64,000 bases of DNA from Halomonas sp. JB37 (GTDB lineage Bacteria; Pseudomonadota; Gammaproteobacteria; Pseudomonadales; Halomonadaceae): contig NZ_NRGW01000001.1 in the NCBI RefSeq assembly GCF_002332255.1, forward strand, positions 1 to 64,000, given 5' to 3'. Of this stretch, positions 46,206-58,822 are shown in pieces; position 1 is the stretch's first letter, and each line of letters starts with the position of its first letter. The position numbers were made by a program, and so were the translations under genes. Under the pieces are notes generated by a model. That model was not told where the DNA came from. It searched no databases and worked only from the letters and a program-made list of their open reading frames with translations.

Positions 46206-46718
46206 CTAGCGGCCCGCATGCTCGGTGAGATGGCGGGTGTGCTGATAGGTAAGCTGCAGTAAGCGGGCATCTTCACCCGCTCGATGGCGGTGAATGCCGC
46301 GCTCGGTGATCAGCGTTTCTTTGGTATCGCTCCACAGTGCCTGCTGGTCTTCGCTAAGCAAAATCCTTAATGCTTCAAGACGAAAGCGCGGCAGCATTCC
46401 TGCGTGGTGAAAGAGTAATGAGAGCCAGGTATTGTCGTAGCCCCAGCTGTCGCTGTAGGCTTTTCCCAATTCGCTCATCTCATCGTTCAGCCATTGCGCG
46501 ACTTGACGAACCGGATAGCCTTCGCGGGTAAGACGATCACGGGAGATGCCGTGCAGCAGCTCGGCCTTAGGATCCCAGTGTGTCCACTCATCAAGTGGTT
46601 GAATAAGGAAAGCGCAACAGCTTCCATCTGCACGTGCGATACCCACTTCAATGGGATAGCTGCCACGCCCAAACCCGGACGCTTCAATATCTAACACTGT
46701 GGGTAGCGTCTCGGACAC
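46206..46718 (-). CDS. DEDDh 3'-5' exonuclease-like protein
   Basis: A 170-residue protein with Exo I motif VLDIEASGFG, a central GYDNTWL-type Exo II region and HRHRAGEDARLL near the C-terminus (His and Asp of DEDDh). It resembles small oligoribonuclease/RNase T-like domains fused to nothing. The start is probably GTG 46718, preceded by AGGAAGTTT; GTG 46730 is the alternative. It converges on the LOG gene. Confidence 0.75.
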   Translation of the reverse strand: MSETLPTVLDIEASGFGRGSYPIEVGIARADGSCCAFLIQPLDEWTHWDPKAELLHGISRDRLTREGYPVRQVAQWLNDEMSELGKAYSDSWGYDNTWLSLLFHHAGMLPRFRLEALRILLSEDQQALWSDTKETLITERGIHRHRAGEDARLLQLTYQHTRHLTEHAGR

Positions 46719-46753
46719 AAACTTCCTCACTCAATCAAAAAGCAGTAGCGATT

Positions 46754-47248
46754 TCAGGCCGCGGCTGCTTCGTCTAGCGGCTGCGCAATAGCCTGTCGCT
46801 GCCAGTAAGCCGCCTGCTCACCGTCAACGGCCAATCCTAACTCACCCAAGCGGTAGGCTTGAGCAAGGCGCTCAGCGGCTAAACAATGGCCGGCTTGAGC
46901 GGCACGCGCGTACCAAGTAACCGCGTAGTCTTCGCGACGCGGATATTGAACACAGCCATGTTCGTGAATTTGCGCGACCTGGTACTGTGACGTTAGGTGC
47001 CCTGCATGCGCAGCTTCCAAAACGTAACGCGCACCGCGCGCTTTATCTTGCGGGGTTTGGCTGCGATGAAACAACATGTGGCCATACATAGACAGCGCAT
47101 CAGGATGCCCCGCGTCTGCACAGCGTTTAAATAAACGCATCGTTAAGCGCTGCGTACGCTTTGAGCGCGGCAGCAGCCAGCGATTATGAGACAACCTTTC
47201 GGCCAATCTAAATTCTAGCTGAATAAACAACATTGATGCCTGCAACAT
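46754..47248 (-). CDS. Sel1-repeat (TPR-like) protein
   Basis: A 164-residue protein with two to three Sel1 units: CADAGHPDALSMYGHMLF, AAHAGHLTSQYQVAQIHEHG, YARAAQAGHCLAAERLAQAYRLGELG. Such proteins usually scaffold protein interactions. No signal peptide is convincing. The start is ambiguous between ATG 47248 and ATG 47233 (the latter has CAGG at good spacing). Upstream is a 248-bp gap containing a weak hairpin at 47323-47339 and the aldo-keto reductase promoter. Confidence 0.75.
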   Translation of the reverse strand: MLQASMLFIQLEFRLAERLSHNRWLLPRSKRTQRLTMRLFKRCADAGHPDALSMYGHMLFHRSQTPQDKARGARYVLEAAHAGHLTSQYQVAQIHEHGCVQYPRREDYAVTWYARAAQAGHCLAAERLAQAYRLGELGLAVDGEQAAYWQRQAIAQPLDEAAAA

Positions 47249-47496
47249 GGCAAACAAACCTGCCTATCTGTTGAAACCTTGGGCTAGCAGTCACTCAAAA
47301 ATTGACGCCAACCACACGAGAAACCGGCCTTTAGCCGGTCGACGGGCTGGCAAGCATACGCCTGCCTTAGCGACGACTCAACCCCATTAATTTGCTGCTT
47401 TTGCAACGCCTCGCTAACATGCCCTACACACGCCGTGAACTATGCGGGTAATGGCTGCTTATCTTGTCGCAATTCCACCTTAGCTAGGAGATACAT

Positions 47497-48528
47497 ATGC
47501 AAACGCGCCCACTTGGCAGAACGGGTATGGAGGTCAGCAGACTCTGCTTAGGAACGATGACGTTTGGTGAGCAAAATAGCGAAGCCGAAGCTCACGAACA
47601 GCTTGATCGCGCCGTGGCGTTTGGCATTAATTTCATTGATACCGCTGAAATGTATCCCGTTCCTCCGATGGCCCAAACTCAAGGCCTCACCGAGCAGTAT
47701 GTCGGTAGCTGGCTAAAACAACGTGGCTCAAGAGACGATGTCATTATTGCCACGAAGGCCGTTGGCCCAGGGATTGAACATATCCGCGGGGGGCCGCGTC
47801 TGACGCGTGATCATATCCATCGCGCCATCGATAGCAGCCTTGAGCGGCTAAATACAGATTATGTTGACCTCTATCAGCTCCACTGGCCCGACCGCCAAAC
47901 CAACTTCTTTGGCAAGTTGGGCTATATGCATAGTGATGACGAAGAAGCGACGTCACTTGAAGAGACGCTCTCGGCGCTTAAAGAATTAGTCGATGCGGGC
48001 AAGGTGCGCGCCATTGGGCTTTCTAATGAAACACCATGGGGAGTGATGCGGTCACTGCAGCTAGCTGACCAGCTTGATCTACCGCGTGTCGCCTCAATTC
48101 AAAATCCCTATAATCTTCTCAACCGCTCCTTTGAAGTGGGCTTGGCTGAGATTGCTCATCGCGAAGATGTCGGCCTACTTGCCTATTCGCCGCTAGGATT
48201 TGGCGTGCTCTCGGGCAAATATCTTAACGGTGCTCAGCCATCGAAAGGTCGCTTGACACTTTATGAGCGTTTCAAACGCTATACCTCGCCAGAAGCAGAA
48301 GCCGCGACGCAGGCCTACGTGACGCTGGCCCAACAGCATGATTTGGACCCGGCACAAATGGCGCTCGCGTTTGTTAACTCACGCAGCTTCTTAACCAGCA
48401 ATATTATTGGTGCTACCACCATGAACCAGCTGGAAAGCAACCTTGCTAGTGAAAGTCTAAAGCTTGATGACGACGTATTAGAGGCGATCGAAAGCATCCA
48501 TCGCAGAATGTCGAACCCCTGCCCATAA
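47497..48528 (+). CDS. Aldo/keto reductase, Tas-like
   Basis: A 343-residue TIM-barrel NADPH oxidoreductase. MQTRPLGRTGMEVSRLCLGTMTFG is the family start (Tas group), with the catalytic Asp-Tyr in FIDTAEMYP, Lys in IIATKAVG and His in LYQLHWPDRQTNFFG. The conserved SIQNPYNLLNRSFE and LLAYSPLGFGVLSGKYL follow. The substrate is unknown. TAGGAGATACAT precedes the ATG. Confidence 0.92.
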   Translation: MQTRPLGRTGMEVSRLCLGTMTFGEQNSEAEAHEQLDRAVAFGINFIDTAEMYPVPPMAQTQGLTEQYVGSWLKQRGSRDDVIIATKAVGPGIEHIRGGPRLTRDHIHRAIDSSLERLNTDYVDLYQLHWPDRQTNFFGKLGYMHSDDEEATSLEETLSALKELVDAGKVRAIGLSNETPWGVMRSLQLADQLDLPRVASIQNPYNLLNRSFEVGLAEIAHREDVGLLAYSPLGFGVLSGKYLNGAQPSKGRLTLYERFKRYTSPEAEAATQAYVTLAQQHDLDPAQMALAFVNSRSFLTSNIIGATTMNQLESNLASESLKLDDDVLEAIESIHRRMSNPCP

Positions 48529-48550
48529 ATGAGTTTAAAAAATAGATGGT

Positions 48551-48577
48551 AAAGACTGCTTCTAGGAGCAGTCTTTA
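48551..48577 (+). terminator. Terminator after the aldo/keto reductase
   Basis: AAAGACTGCT-TCTAGG-AGCAGTCTTT forms a 10-bp stem followed by a short AT tract, 22 bp after the stop. Confidence 0.8.
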
Positions 48578-48681
48578 AACCGCACTACCCCCTCATGCAC
48601 CAAGCTATCGCGTCTATAGCCTCGGCCTTCGCCAAGGCTTGGTATACTTGCACTCACTAATGATGATTCCAGGAGTACGCG

Positions 48682-49461
48682 ATGCTGAGCGTTATTTCAC
48701 CGGCGAAAACGTTGGATTTTGAAACACCGTCAACGACTGACGACGTCACTCAACCTACCTTTTTATCGCACAGCCAACCACTTATCGATATTTTGCGCGA
48801 TTACTCGCCACAGCAAATCAGCGAGCTGATGGGCATCAGCGATAAGCTGGCGGGGCTGAACGCTGCGCGTTTTAAAGAATGGCAGCCACCCTTTACACTA
48901 AGCAATGCAAAACCTGCCGCTCAAGCCTTTCAAGGCGACGTCTACACCGGCCTACAAGCGGAGTTGTTCAGCGATTCAGACAATCGCTATGCGCAGTCAC
49001 ACTTACGTATACTTTCCGGCTTATATGGCCTGCTACGGCCCTTGGATTTAATTCAAGCCTACCGCCTGGAAATGGGCACTAAGCTAGCCAATAGCGCAGG
49101 TAGTGATCTTTACGCCTACTGGAAGCCTATTTTGACACCGGCTCTCGACGAAGCTATCTCTGAAAGTGGCTCTAACGTACTAGTGAATCTTGCGTCTAAT
49201 GAATACTTTAAAGCGGTAGATACTAAAAAACTCAACGCGAGAATCATTACACCGGTGTTCAAAGACGAGAAAAATGGCACGTTCAAAATCATTAGCTTTT
49301 ATGCCAAAAAAGCGCGCGGCCTGATGAGCGCCTGGCTTATTAAGGAGCAAATCAACGACCCAGACCGCCTTCAAGACTTTACCGTCGCTGGCTATCGCTT
49401 CAATGCCGCTTCATCACAGGGCGATACGTTCGTTTTCACCCGTAAAGAAACGGATCGTTAG
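48682..49461 (+). CDS. yaaA: Peroxide stress protein YaaA (UPF0246)
   Basis: A 259-residue DNA-binding protein that limits iron and DNA damage under H2O2 in E. coli. The family start [14 protein letters not shown], then [31 protein letters not shown] and [13 protein letters not shown] are all present, with the C-terminal [32 protein letters not shown] precedes the ATG. Confidence 0.95.
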   Translation: MLSVISPAKTLDFETPSTTDDVTQPTFLSHSQPLIDILRDYSPQQISELMGISDKLAGLNAARFKEWQPPFTLSNAKPAAQAFQGDVYTGLQAELFSDSDNRYAQSHLRILSGLYGLLRPLDLIQAYRLEMGTKLANSAGSDLYAYWKPILTPALDEAISESGSNVLVNLASNEYFKAVDTKKLNARIITPVFKDEKNGTFKIISFYAKKARGLMSAWLIKEQINDPDRLQDFTVAGYRFNAASSQGDTFVFTRKETDR

Positions 49462-49471
49462 AAAATCAGGC

Positions 49472-50050
49472 CTAGAAGAAACGGACAGGGCGCGTGGAGC
49501 GGGGCTTTAAAAGCTGCTGGTGCGCCTCTTTAAACAGCGCCGTGTCACAACGGTGCAGCCATTCATAGGCCACCATATCGGCTGACACCGCGACTGCCCC
49601 GCTCTGACAGGCGCGTTCACGGGCAAGCACTGCTTCCTGTGGACGTCGACTAGCCGAGGCATCGCTTAGCCAGTACAGCTCGTAGCCTGCCTCTAATAGC
49701 CCTAACCCTGTTTGCAGTACGCAAATATGGGCTTCCGTTCCACACAAGACGATCTGTGTTTTCCCCGTAGCGTTCAGCGCTTGGCGAAAATCATCTTCAG
49801 ACATGGCGCCAAAATGCTGCTTTTGCCAGAGCCGATAGTGGTTGCTCAGGCAGGCGAGCAATGACGTCGACGTGCCTCCCAGCTTGCCTGGCGATTGCTC
49901 GGTTAGCCATACGGGCACCTCAAGCAAGCATGCTATTTCGCCGAGCCAAGCCGCTTCGCTAACGGCTTCCTCACCGCCGTCAATCACAGGCAGCAGCCGC
50001 GCTTGAAAATCGACCATTAAGAGCAAACTTTTATCACGCTGTATTTGCAC
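49472..50050 (-). CDS. Isochorismatase-like cysteine hydrolase
   Basis: A 192-residue alpha/beta hydrolase of the isochorismatase superfamily. Asp is in LLMVDFQARLLPVI (about residue 14) and Cys in CGTEAHICVLQTGLGLLE (about 109). The YcaC-type layout with SVSKLGGT-like block (SPGKLGGT) hints at unknown amide or pyrazinamide-like hydrolysis. It is convergent with yaaA (10-bp gap). Confidence 0.85.
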   Translation of the reverse strand: MQIQRDKSLLLMVDFQARLLPVIDGGEEAVSEAAWLGEIACLLEVPVWLTEQSPGKLGGTSTSLLACLSNHYRLWQKQHFGAMSEDDFRQALNATGKTQIVLCGTEAHICVLQTGLGLLEAGYELYWLSDASASRRPQEAVLARERACQSGAVAVSADMVAYEWLHRCDTALFKEAHQQLLKPRSTRPVRFF

Positions 50051-50131
50051 GTCGGCTCCTACATTTCAGTTGTTATCGTTATTAGAGCTATATATCGCTG
50101 TTAGAACCATAGTCGACATTCCATAAACAAC

Positions 50132-50159
50132 AAAGCAGCCGCTTTTCGGCGACTGCTTT
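50132..50159 (-). terminator. Terminator after the small lipoprotein gene
   Basis: AAAGCAG-CCGC-TTTT-CGGC-GACTGCTTT arms pair (with one internal mismatch); on the minus strand the tail is GTTGTTTAT. Confidence 0.78.
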
Positions 50160-50186
50160 GGCTAATGCATGCAACTAATACTCGGC

Positions 50187-50375
50187 CTAGTCTTCGGCAG
50201 CATCTTCAATATTTTCGCCTAGATCTTCCATGCTCTCACCGGCACTTTCCGCGCTCTCATCAATGCTTTCACCGGCTTTTTCAGCAGGCCCTTTATTATC
50301 GCAAGCGATCAGCCCACCTGCCGTAAAGGTCATCAATAGTGCGATTGCTAACTTCTTGGCTAATGACATCGTCAT
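50187..50375 (-). CDS. Small acidic lipoprotein
   Basis: A 62-residue lipoprotein: signal peptide MTMSLAKKLAIALLMTFTAG, lipobox LIAC (Cys at about 25) and a mature tail of about 38 residues with a repeated GES(I/M)(D/E)(E/D) pattern, very acidic and helical. It resembles entericidin/YgdI-type small stress lipoproteins in size only. ATG 50375 has GGAGGAGAAG; the opening at 50411 is rejected. It has its own terminator and a perfect palindrome 91 bp upstream. Confidence 0.8.
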   Translation of the reverse strand: MTMSLAKKLAIALLMTFTAGGLIACDNKGPAEKAGESIDESAESAGESMEDLGENIEDAAED

Positions 50376-50465
50376 ATGCTTCTCCTCCTGAGATTTTACG
50401 TCATAACACATTCACCATAATACTAGATGGTGCTCGTCTACAATACCATGACAAATACGCAACCT

Positions 50466-50479
50466 GTTGTTATAACAAC
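50466..50479. promoter_or_regulatory. Perfect palindrome GTTGTTATAACAAC upstream of the lipoprotein gene
   Basis: A 14-bp perfect inverted repeat in an AT-rich promoter region, 91 bp upstream of the lipoprotein start. The half TTGTTATA is shared with TTGTTATAGCATG motifs at 39376-39388 and 41248-41260. It could be an operator; the factor is unknown. Confidence 0.45.
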
Positions 50480-50566
50480 CTTTAAAACATATTTATTCGA
50501 GTTTCAAAGCACCCAACACGTTAAAATTGTTAAACAATGAGCAGCATAACTGTCGTTTTTTCACGC

Positions 50567-50606
50567 AAAAAAAATCCCCCGGGGCATGTGCCCTGGGGGA
50601 TTTTTC
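50567..50606 (-). terminator. rrn operon terminator
   Basis: AAAATCCCCC-GGGGC-ATGTGCC-CTGGGGGATTTTT forms a long stem; on the minus strand it is followed by TTTTTTTTGCG. It stands just beyond the 5S gene. Confidence 0.92.
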
Positions 50607-50614
50607 GTATAAGT

Positions 50615-50731
50615 GCCTGACGATGACCTACTCTCGCATGGGGAGACCCCACACTACCATCGGCGCTAAGCGGTTTCACTTCTGAGTTCGGCAAGGGATC
50701 AGGTGGTTCACGCGTGCTATGGTCGTCAGGC
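50615..50731 (-). rRNA. rrf: 5S ribosomal RNA
   Basis: About 117 nt; ends pair (GCCTGACGAC with GTCGTCAGGC). Central segments AACTCAGAAGTGAAACCG and GGTAGTGTGGGG-like stretch are the 5S hallmarks. Ends are approximate by one to three bases. Confidence 0.95.
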
Positions 50732-50893
50732 GTAACTGGTCGTATATCATGCTGATGTGATCGTTTCTTGCTGTCGTGCCGCCTGCTTGTTCACTCTTGA
50801 TGAGTGGGCTGGGCCACACGCTGCGTATCCGGCTTTTTTTTGATGCGTTAACATCATAACGTTATCACTGCGACCAGACCCCTTGGGTGTTAT

Positions 50894-53791
<2,898 letters not shown>

Positions 53792-53909
53792 CTATAACCC
53801 GAAGGAGTCTGGTGTCTCGCAATGATAACGTTCATTTGCCGGATACGTATAAAACGTATCACAATTTAAGAACTCACCTTGCGGTGTGTTCTTGTCAGCA
53901 TGATATACA

Positions 53910-53921
53910 TTGTTAAAGAGC
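53910..53921 (-). promoter_or_regulatory. boxA antitermination element in the 16S-23S spacer
   Basis: Reads GCTCTTTAACAA on the minus strand, the classical boxA bound by NusB/S10, just before 23S. Confidence 0.85.
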
Positions 53922-54055
53922 GGCTGTTCAATGAACAGTGATAAAGCAACGTGCTTTAAACGACAGCACAGTGACTTATCAGTGGTCACAAAACATTAAC
54001 AAACGGTCGTTAAGGTACTAAATTAAAGTGCTAATTTAAAACACCGTTAAATAAA

Positions 54056-54131
54056 TGGTGGAGCCAAGCGGGATCGAACCGCTGACCTCCTGCGTGCAAG
54101 GCAGGCGCTCTCCCAGCTGAGCTATGGCCCC
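54056..54131 (-). tRNA. tRNA-Ala (TGC)
   Basis: A 76-nt cloverleaf starting GGGGCCATAGCTCAGCTGG with anticodon TGC and encoded CCA. It lies in the 16S-23S spacer, next to 23S. The 264 bp between it and the 23S 5' end hold boxA and processing-stem sequence only. Confidence 0.97.
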
Positions 54132-54247
54132 ATCTAGCTAACGACTATTAAAACTACATCCGGGTAATTTTATTCAGAACAAGGCATTTTATGACGAAGC
54201 ATAGCCTGCTATGCGAGTCATAAAATAACGCAGTGCTGGATAAAATT

Positions 54248-54324
<77 letters not shown>

Positions 54325-54354
54325 GGTTTACTATCAGCTCGAAGGCATTACTAA

Positions 54355-54424
54355 CTAGCCAACCTCACCCTACTTTTTATTAAAGGCAGGAGGTGTGCTC
54401 TAACCAACAGAGCTACAGAGGGGA
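54355..54424 (-). pseudogene. Decayed tRNA-Ile copy in the rrn spacer
   Basis: On the minus strand CTCTGTAGCTCTGTTGGTTA (start) copies the 5' half of the neighbouring tRNA-Ile (TCTGTAGCTCAGTTGGTTAG), followed by GAGCACACC, a scrambled anticodon arm and then GGGTGAGGTTGGC against GGGTGAGGTCGGC of the real gene. Anticodon and T arm are gone, so it cannot fold as a tRNA. It lies between 16S and tRNA-Ile. Confidence 0.75.
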
Positions 54425-54501
54425 TCGTGCTTAAACCGTTTGCTCTCTATGATCTGATCAGGTAATTCATTGTGGACGCTTACTAACTGTGACGCATCGT
54501 T

Positions 54502-56034
<1,533 letters not shown>

Positions 56035-56233
56035 ACAATCATTGTGATCCTTACTCGTGTCTTCCGAGGAAAACACAAAAGCGAATCAAACTTGGCTCAA
56101 GGTTCAAACGAATTCATTCAAAACGGATCAAAAAGGCAATGCCTTTAAAACCTTATTGCTTGAGTCGCTTGCCTTGATATTGGGTGATTTGTCACCAACA
56201 TCAGCAAGCGCCCACATGAATTACCTGATCAAA

Positions 56234-56245
56234 TTGTTAAAGAGC
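56234..56245 (-). promoter_or_regulatory. boxA antitermination element in the rrn leader
   Basis: Reads GCTCTTTAACAA on the minus strand, identical in core to the spacer copy at 53910-53921. Confidence 0.88.
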
Positions 56246-56316
56246 GTTTCGCTGTGGCTATCGTGTTGTGATAGCGGGCCAACCGTTGAACTGTTTGGCC
56301 TCAGCGAGGAAGGCGT

Positions 56317-56344
56317 ATTCTACGCACTTCCGAGTGTTTGTCAA
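56317..56344 (-). promoter_or_regulatory. rrn promoter
   Basis: On the minus strand TTGACA (56339-56344), a 16-bp spacer and TAGAAT (56317-56322), followed by the GC-rich discriminator ACGCC. These are features of strong, ppGpp-sensitive stable-RNA promoters (family knowledge). Confidence 0.92.
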
Positions 56345-56463
56345 TCGGCAATTTCTGGGGCCGATTCGGGAAACATTTTTCGATGACCTGAAAACGCTAA
56401 CCTGCTGACAAACCGAAGGTTTTCACCTTCATCCACCGCTGGTAACGCTAGGCGTCCCCGGCA

Positions 56464-56490
56464 GCGGATGCGGATGCGGATGCGGATGCG
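56464..56490. repeat. Hexanucleotide repeat GCGGAT x4.5
   Basis: Four exact GCGGAT units plus GCG, in the gap between the rrn promoter and lldD. It is non-coding as far as I can see. Confidence 0.95.
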
Positions 56491-56609
56491 TACTTTACGG
56501 ACTCGCTAACGCCTTGGCAAGGGCTCTGGTGAAAAAAACACATCTCATATTATCAGGACACTATTGCGAATCAAACTTAGCCGCGCGCGAGCCATACATC
56601 AGCGCCTGC

Positions 56610-57764
56610 TCACGCAAGATCGCGAGGCAAATCCGATACCAATGAATTCGCGCCCAAATCGGCAATACTTCTCGCTCCGGTGAGCGTCATCGCCACGCGC
56701 ATTTCCTTTTCAAATAGCTCGAGCAAATGCGTGACACCCGCTTCGCCAGCAGTGGCAAGCGCATAGATGAAGGCGCGGCCCAGCAACACGCTGTCGGCAC
56801 CCAAAGCGATCATCCTCACGACGTCAAGCCCGCTGCGCACGCCGGAATCAGCAAGAATGGCCAGATCCCCCTTAACCGCGTCGGCAATCGCCGGCAAGGC
56901 CCGCGCAGTCGAGGGAACGCCATCAAGCTGACGGCCGCCATGATTAGAAACAACGATGCCATCTGCACCAAAGCGCACCGCATCGCGGGCATCTTCAGCA
57001 TCAAGTATTCCTTTAATAATCATCGGCCCGTCCCAGAGTTCACGAATCCATTCCAGGTCCTTCCAAGAGATAGCAGGGTCGAAGTTAGTAGCCAGCCAGG
57101 CAATGTAATCCTCAAGCTCGGTTGGCTTACCGCGGTAATCAGAGACGTTACCCAGGTCATGAGGACGACCATTAATACCGACATCCCATGCCCAGAAAGG
57201 ATGCATTGCAGCCTGAGCCATCCGCCGGATCGGCCCATACTTACCGCTCATTCCAGAGTGAGCATCGCGATAGCGCGCGCCCGGCACAGGCATATCAACG
57301 GTAAAGATCAGTGTCTTGACCCCGGCGGCCTTAGCTTGCTCAAGAACGTGCTTCATGAAGCCCCTGTCCTTCAGCACGTAAAGCTGGAACCAGATGGGTC
57401 GATCAATCGCCGAGGCCACCTCAGCAATGGGGCACACCGACACCGTCGACAGAGTAAATGGTATGCCTTTCTTGGCGGCCGCTCGCGCCGCCTGGACCTC
57501 CCCGCGTCTAGCGTACATACCTGCTAGCCCCACCGGAGCCAGCGCAATAGGCATGGCCATCTTTTCACCGAACAGCTCGGTTTCCAGCGATAGCGAGGAC
57601 ATATCCTTCAGCACACGCTGGCGCAACGCGATACCGGAGAGATCCTCTACATTACGTCGCAGCGTATGCTCGGCGTATGCCCCCCCGTCGGCATAATGGA
57701 ATAGAAAGGGAGGAATGCGCCGCTTAGCGGCTTTTCGGTAGTCCGTGGAGGCTGAAATAATCAT
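56610..57764 (-). CDS. lldD: FMN-dependent L-lactate dehydrogenase (quinone)
   Basis: A 384-residue membrane-associated flavoenzyme oxidising L-lactate to pyruvate and feeding electrons to quinone. Family blocks: [45 protein letters not shown], and the active site [11 protein letters not shown] with catalytic His, followed by [19 protein letters not shown]. It is divergent from lldR; the operator at 57829-57845 lies between a TTGTCA-like -35 (57845-57850) and a TTAATT-like -10. No lactate permease gene adjoins it. Confidence 0.95.
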   Translation of the reverse strand: MIISASTDYRKAAKRRIPPFLFHYADGGAYAEHTLRRNVEDLSGIALRQRVLKDMSSLSLETELFGEKMAMPIALAPVGLAGMYARRGEVQAARAAAKKGIPFTLSTVSVCPIAEVASAIDRPIWFQLYVLKDRGFMKHVLEQAKAAGVKTLIFTVDMPVPGARYRDAHSGMSGKYGPIRRMAQAAMHPFWAWDVGINGRPHDLGNVSDYRGKPTELEDYIAWLATNFDPAISWKDLEWIRELWDGPMIIKGILDAEDARDAVRFGADGIVVSNHGGRQLDGVPSTARALPAIADAVKGDLAILADSGVRSGLDVVRMIALGADSVLLGRAFIYALATAGEAGVTHLLELFEKEMRVAMTLTGARSIADLGANSLVSDLPRDLA

Positions 57765-57828
57765 GGCGAGCCCTATTTAGTAGATGCGCGCAGTCGACGC
57801 GCTATACATCGGCTTATTCAGAATTAAT

Positions 57829-57845
57829 AATTGGTTTTACCAATT
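57829..57845. promoter_or_regulatory. LldR-type operator 1 (lldD side)
   Basis: AATTGGTTTTACCAATT, a perfect dyad (ATTGGT-N3-ACCAAT) of the kind bound by FadR-subfamily GntR proteins such as LldR. It fills the spacer of the presumed lldD promoter, so binding should block RNA polymerase. Confidence 0.85.
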
Positions 57846-58016
57846 GACAAAAATATGGCATCAACATTAGTGAGACGCCATGAAGGTGTCAAACAATGAT
57901 GCGGCTTTATAGCCCTACATAGCGCTATACTTTAGTTCAATGCTACGACTAATAATGTTTGACCAATAGCCACCCATCAATGCCAGCGCTTGAGCTGTCT
58001 GTTCAAAGCTTCTAAT

Positions 58017-58032
58017 ATTGGTCTTACCAATT
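58017..58032. promoter_or_regulatory. LldR-type operator 2 (lldR side)
   Basis: ATTGGTCTTACCAATT has the same arms as operator 1 and a different 3-base centre. It ends one base before the lldR Shine-Dalgarno region, consistent with autorepression and with looping between two sites 187 bp apart. Confidence 0.85.
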
Positions 58033-58048
58033 GAAGGAGCTACCCAAC

Positions 58049-58822
58049 ATGAGCTATCCACCGCTCCGCCAGCAGCGTTTGGCCGATGTTATTACCGAGC
58101 GTTTAGAAGCCATGATGCTGGAGGGCAGCTTAAAACCTGGGCAGCGCCTCCCACCAGAGCGTGAATTAGCAGAGCGTTTTGGCGTATCACGCCCCTCTTT
58201 ACGTGAAGCTATTCAAAAATTAGCCGCGCGCGGCTTACTGACCAGCCGCCAAGGCGGTGGCACCTTTGTGAACGACGACCTTAGCAATGGCTATACCGAC
58301 CCGCTTTTGGAAATGCTTTCTCGCCACGGCGAGTTCAACTTAGACCTACTCGAATTCCGCGATGCAATAGAAGGAATATCCGCCTATTACGCTGCGCTGC
58401 GCTCAACGCCCGCTGATAAGGCGGTCCTCATTCAGCGCTTTGAAGAGCTCGACGGCGGTTTTGCCGGCGCCGACCCTGTTCATGAAGCCAAACTTGACGC
58501 GGCGTTCCATCTTGCCATCGCCGAAGCCGCCCACAATGTTCTGCTGCTACATACCATTCGCGGTATTTTTCATCTGCTTGAAAAGAGTATTGTTAATAAT
58601 CTGGCCCACTTGTTTGCCAAACCAGGCTCACGCAGCCAGCTGATGAAGCAGCATCGCGCTTTACTTGACGCCATCTTGGAAGGGCGTGCAGAAGACGCCC
58701 GCGCTCGCGCGCATGAGCACCTAGCGTTCGTTGAAGAAGGACTTCTTGAAATGGCGCGTGAAGAGGCGCGGGCCCAACGCGCCCTTCGCCGCGCCCAAGG
58801 CAGTCGAAAGACACCGGCATGA
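58049..58822 (+). CDS. lldR: Lactate-responsive GntR/FadR-family regulator LldR
   Basis: A 257-residue regulator with a winged-helix domain (GQRLPPERELAERFGVSRPSLREAIQKLAARGLL, in parts; residues about 30-63, then TSRQGGGTFV) and a FadR-type FCD ligand domain with conserved Asp/His metal ligands (LEFRDAIEG, DAAFHLAIAEAAHN, MKQHRALLDAI). ATG 58049 has GAAGGAGCTACC. It is divergent from lldD with matching operators, so the L-lactate role is strong. The stop overlaps the kinase start (ATGA). Confidence 0.9.
   Translation: MSYPPLRQQRLADVITERLEAMMLEGSLKPGQRLPPERELAERFGVSRPSLREAIQKLAARGLLTSRQGGGTFVNDDLSNGYTDPLLEMLSRHGEFNLDLLEFRDAIEGISAYYAALRSTPADKAVLIQRFEELDGGFAGADPVHEAKLDAAFHLAIAEAAHNVLLLHTIRGIFHLLEKSIVNNLAHLFAKPGSRSQLMKQHRALLDAILEGRAEDARARAHEHLAFVEEGLLEMAREEARAQRALRRAQGSRKTPA

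Larger units (their letters stand above)
56035..56609 (-). other. rrn leader and promoter region
   Basis: 575 bp without a gene. It holds the 16S leader with a boxA (56234-56245) and processing sequence (an inverted AAGCGACTC stretch), the rrn promoter (56317-56344), a GCGGAT tandem repeat (56464-56490), and the 3' flank of lldD, in which I see no clear terminator. Confidence 0.8.

Noticed and set aside
47321..47340. Hairpin ACCGGC-CTTTA-GCCGGT considered as a terminator
   Set aside because: It has no T-run on the plus strand and no gene ending towards it on the minus strand.
56464..56490. GCGGAT repeat considered as a CRISPR or origin iteron
   Set aside because: Units are only 6 bp with no spacers and no replication gene nearby; it is a simple microsatellite.
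56727..57527. 266-codon plus-strand frame
   Set aside because: Antisense shadow of lldD.
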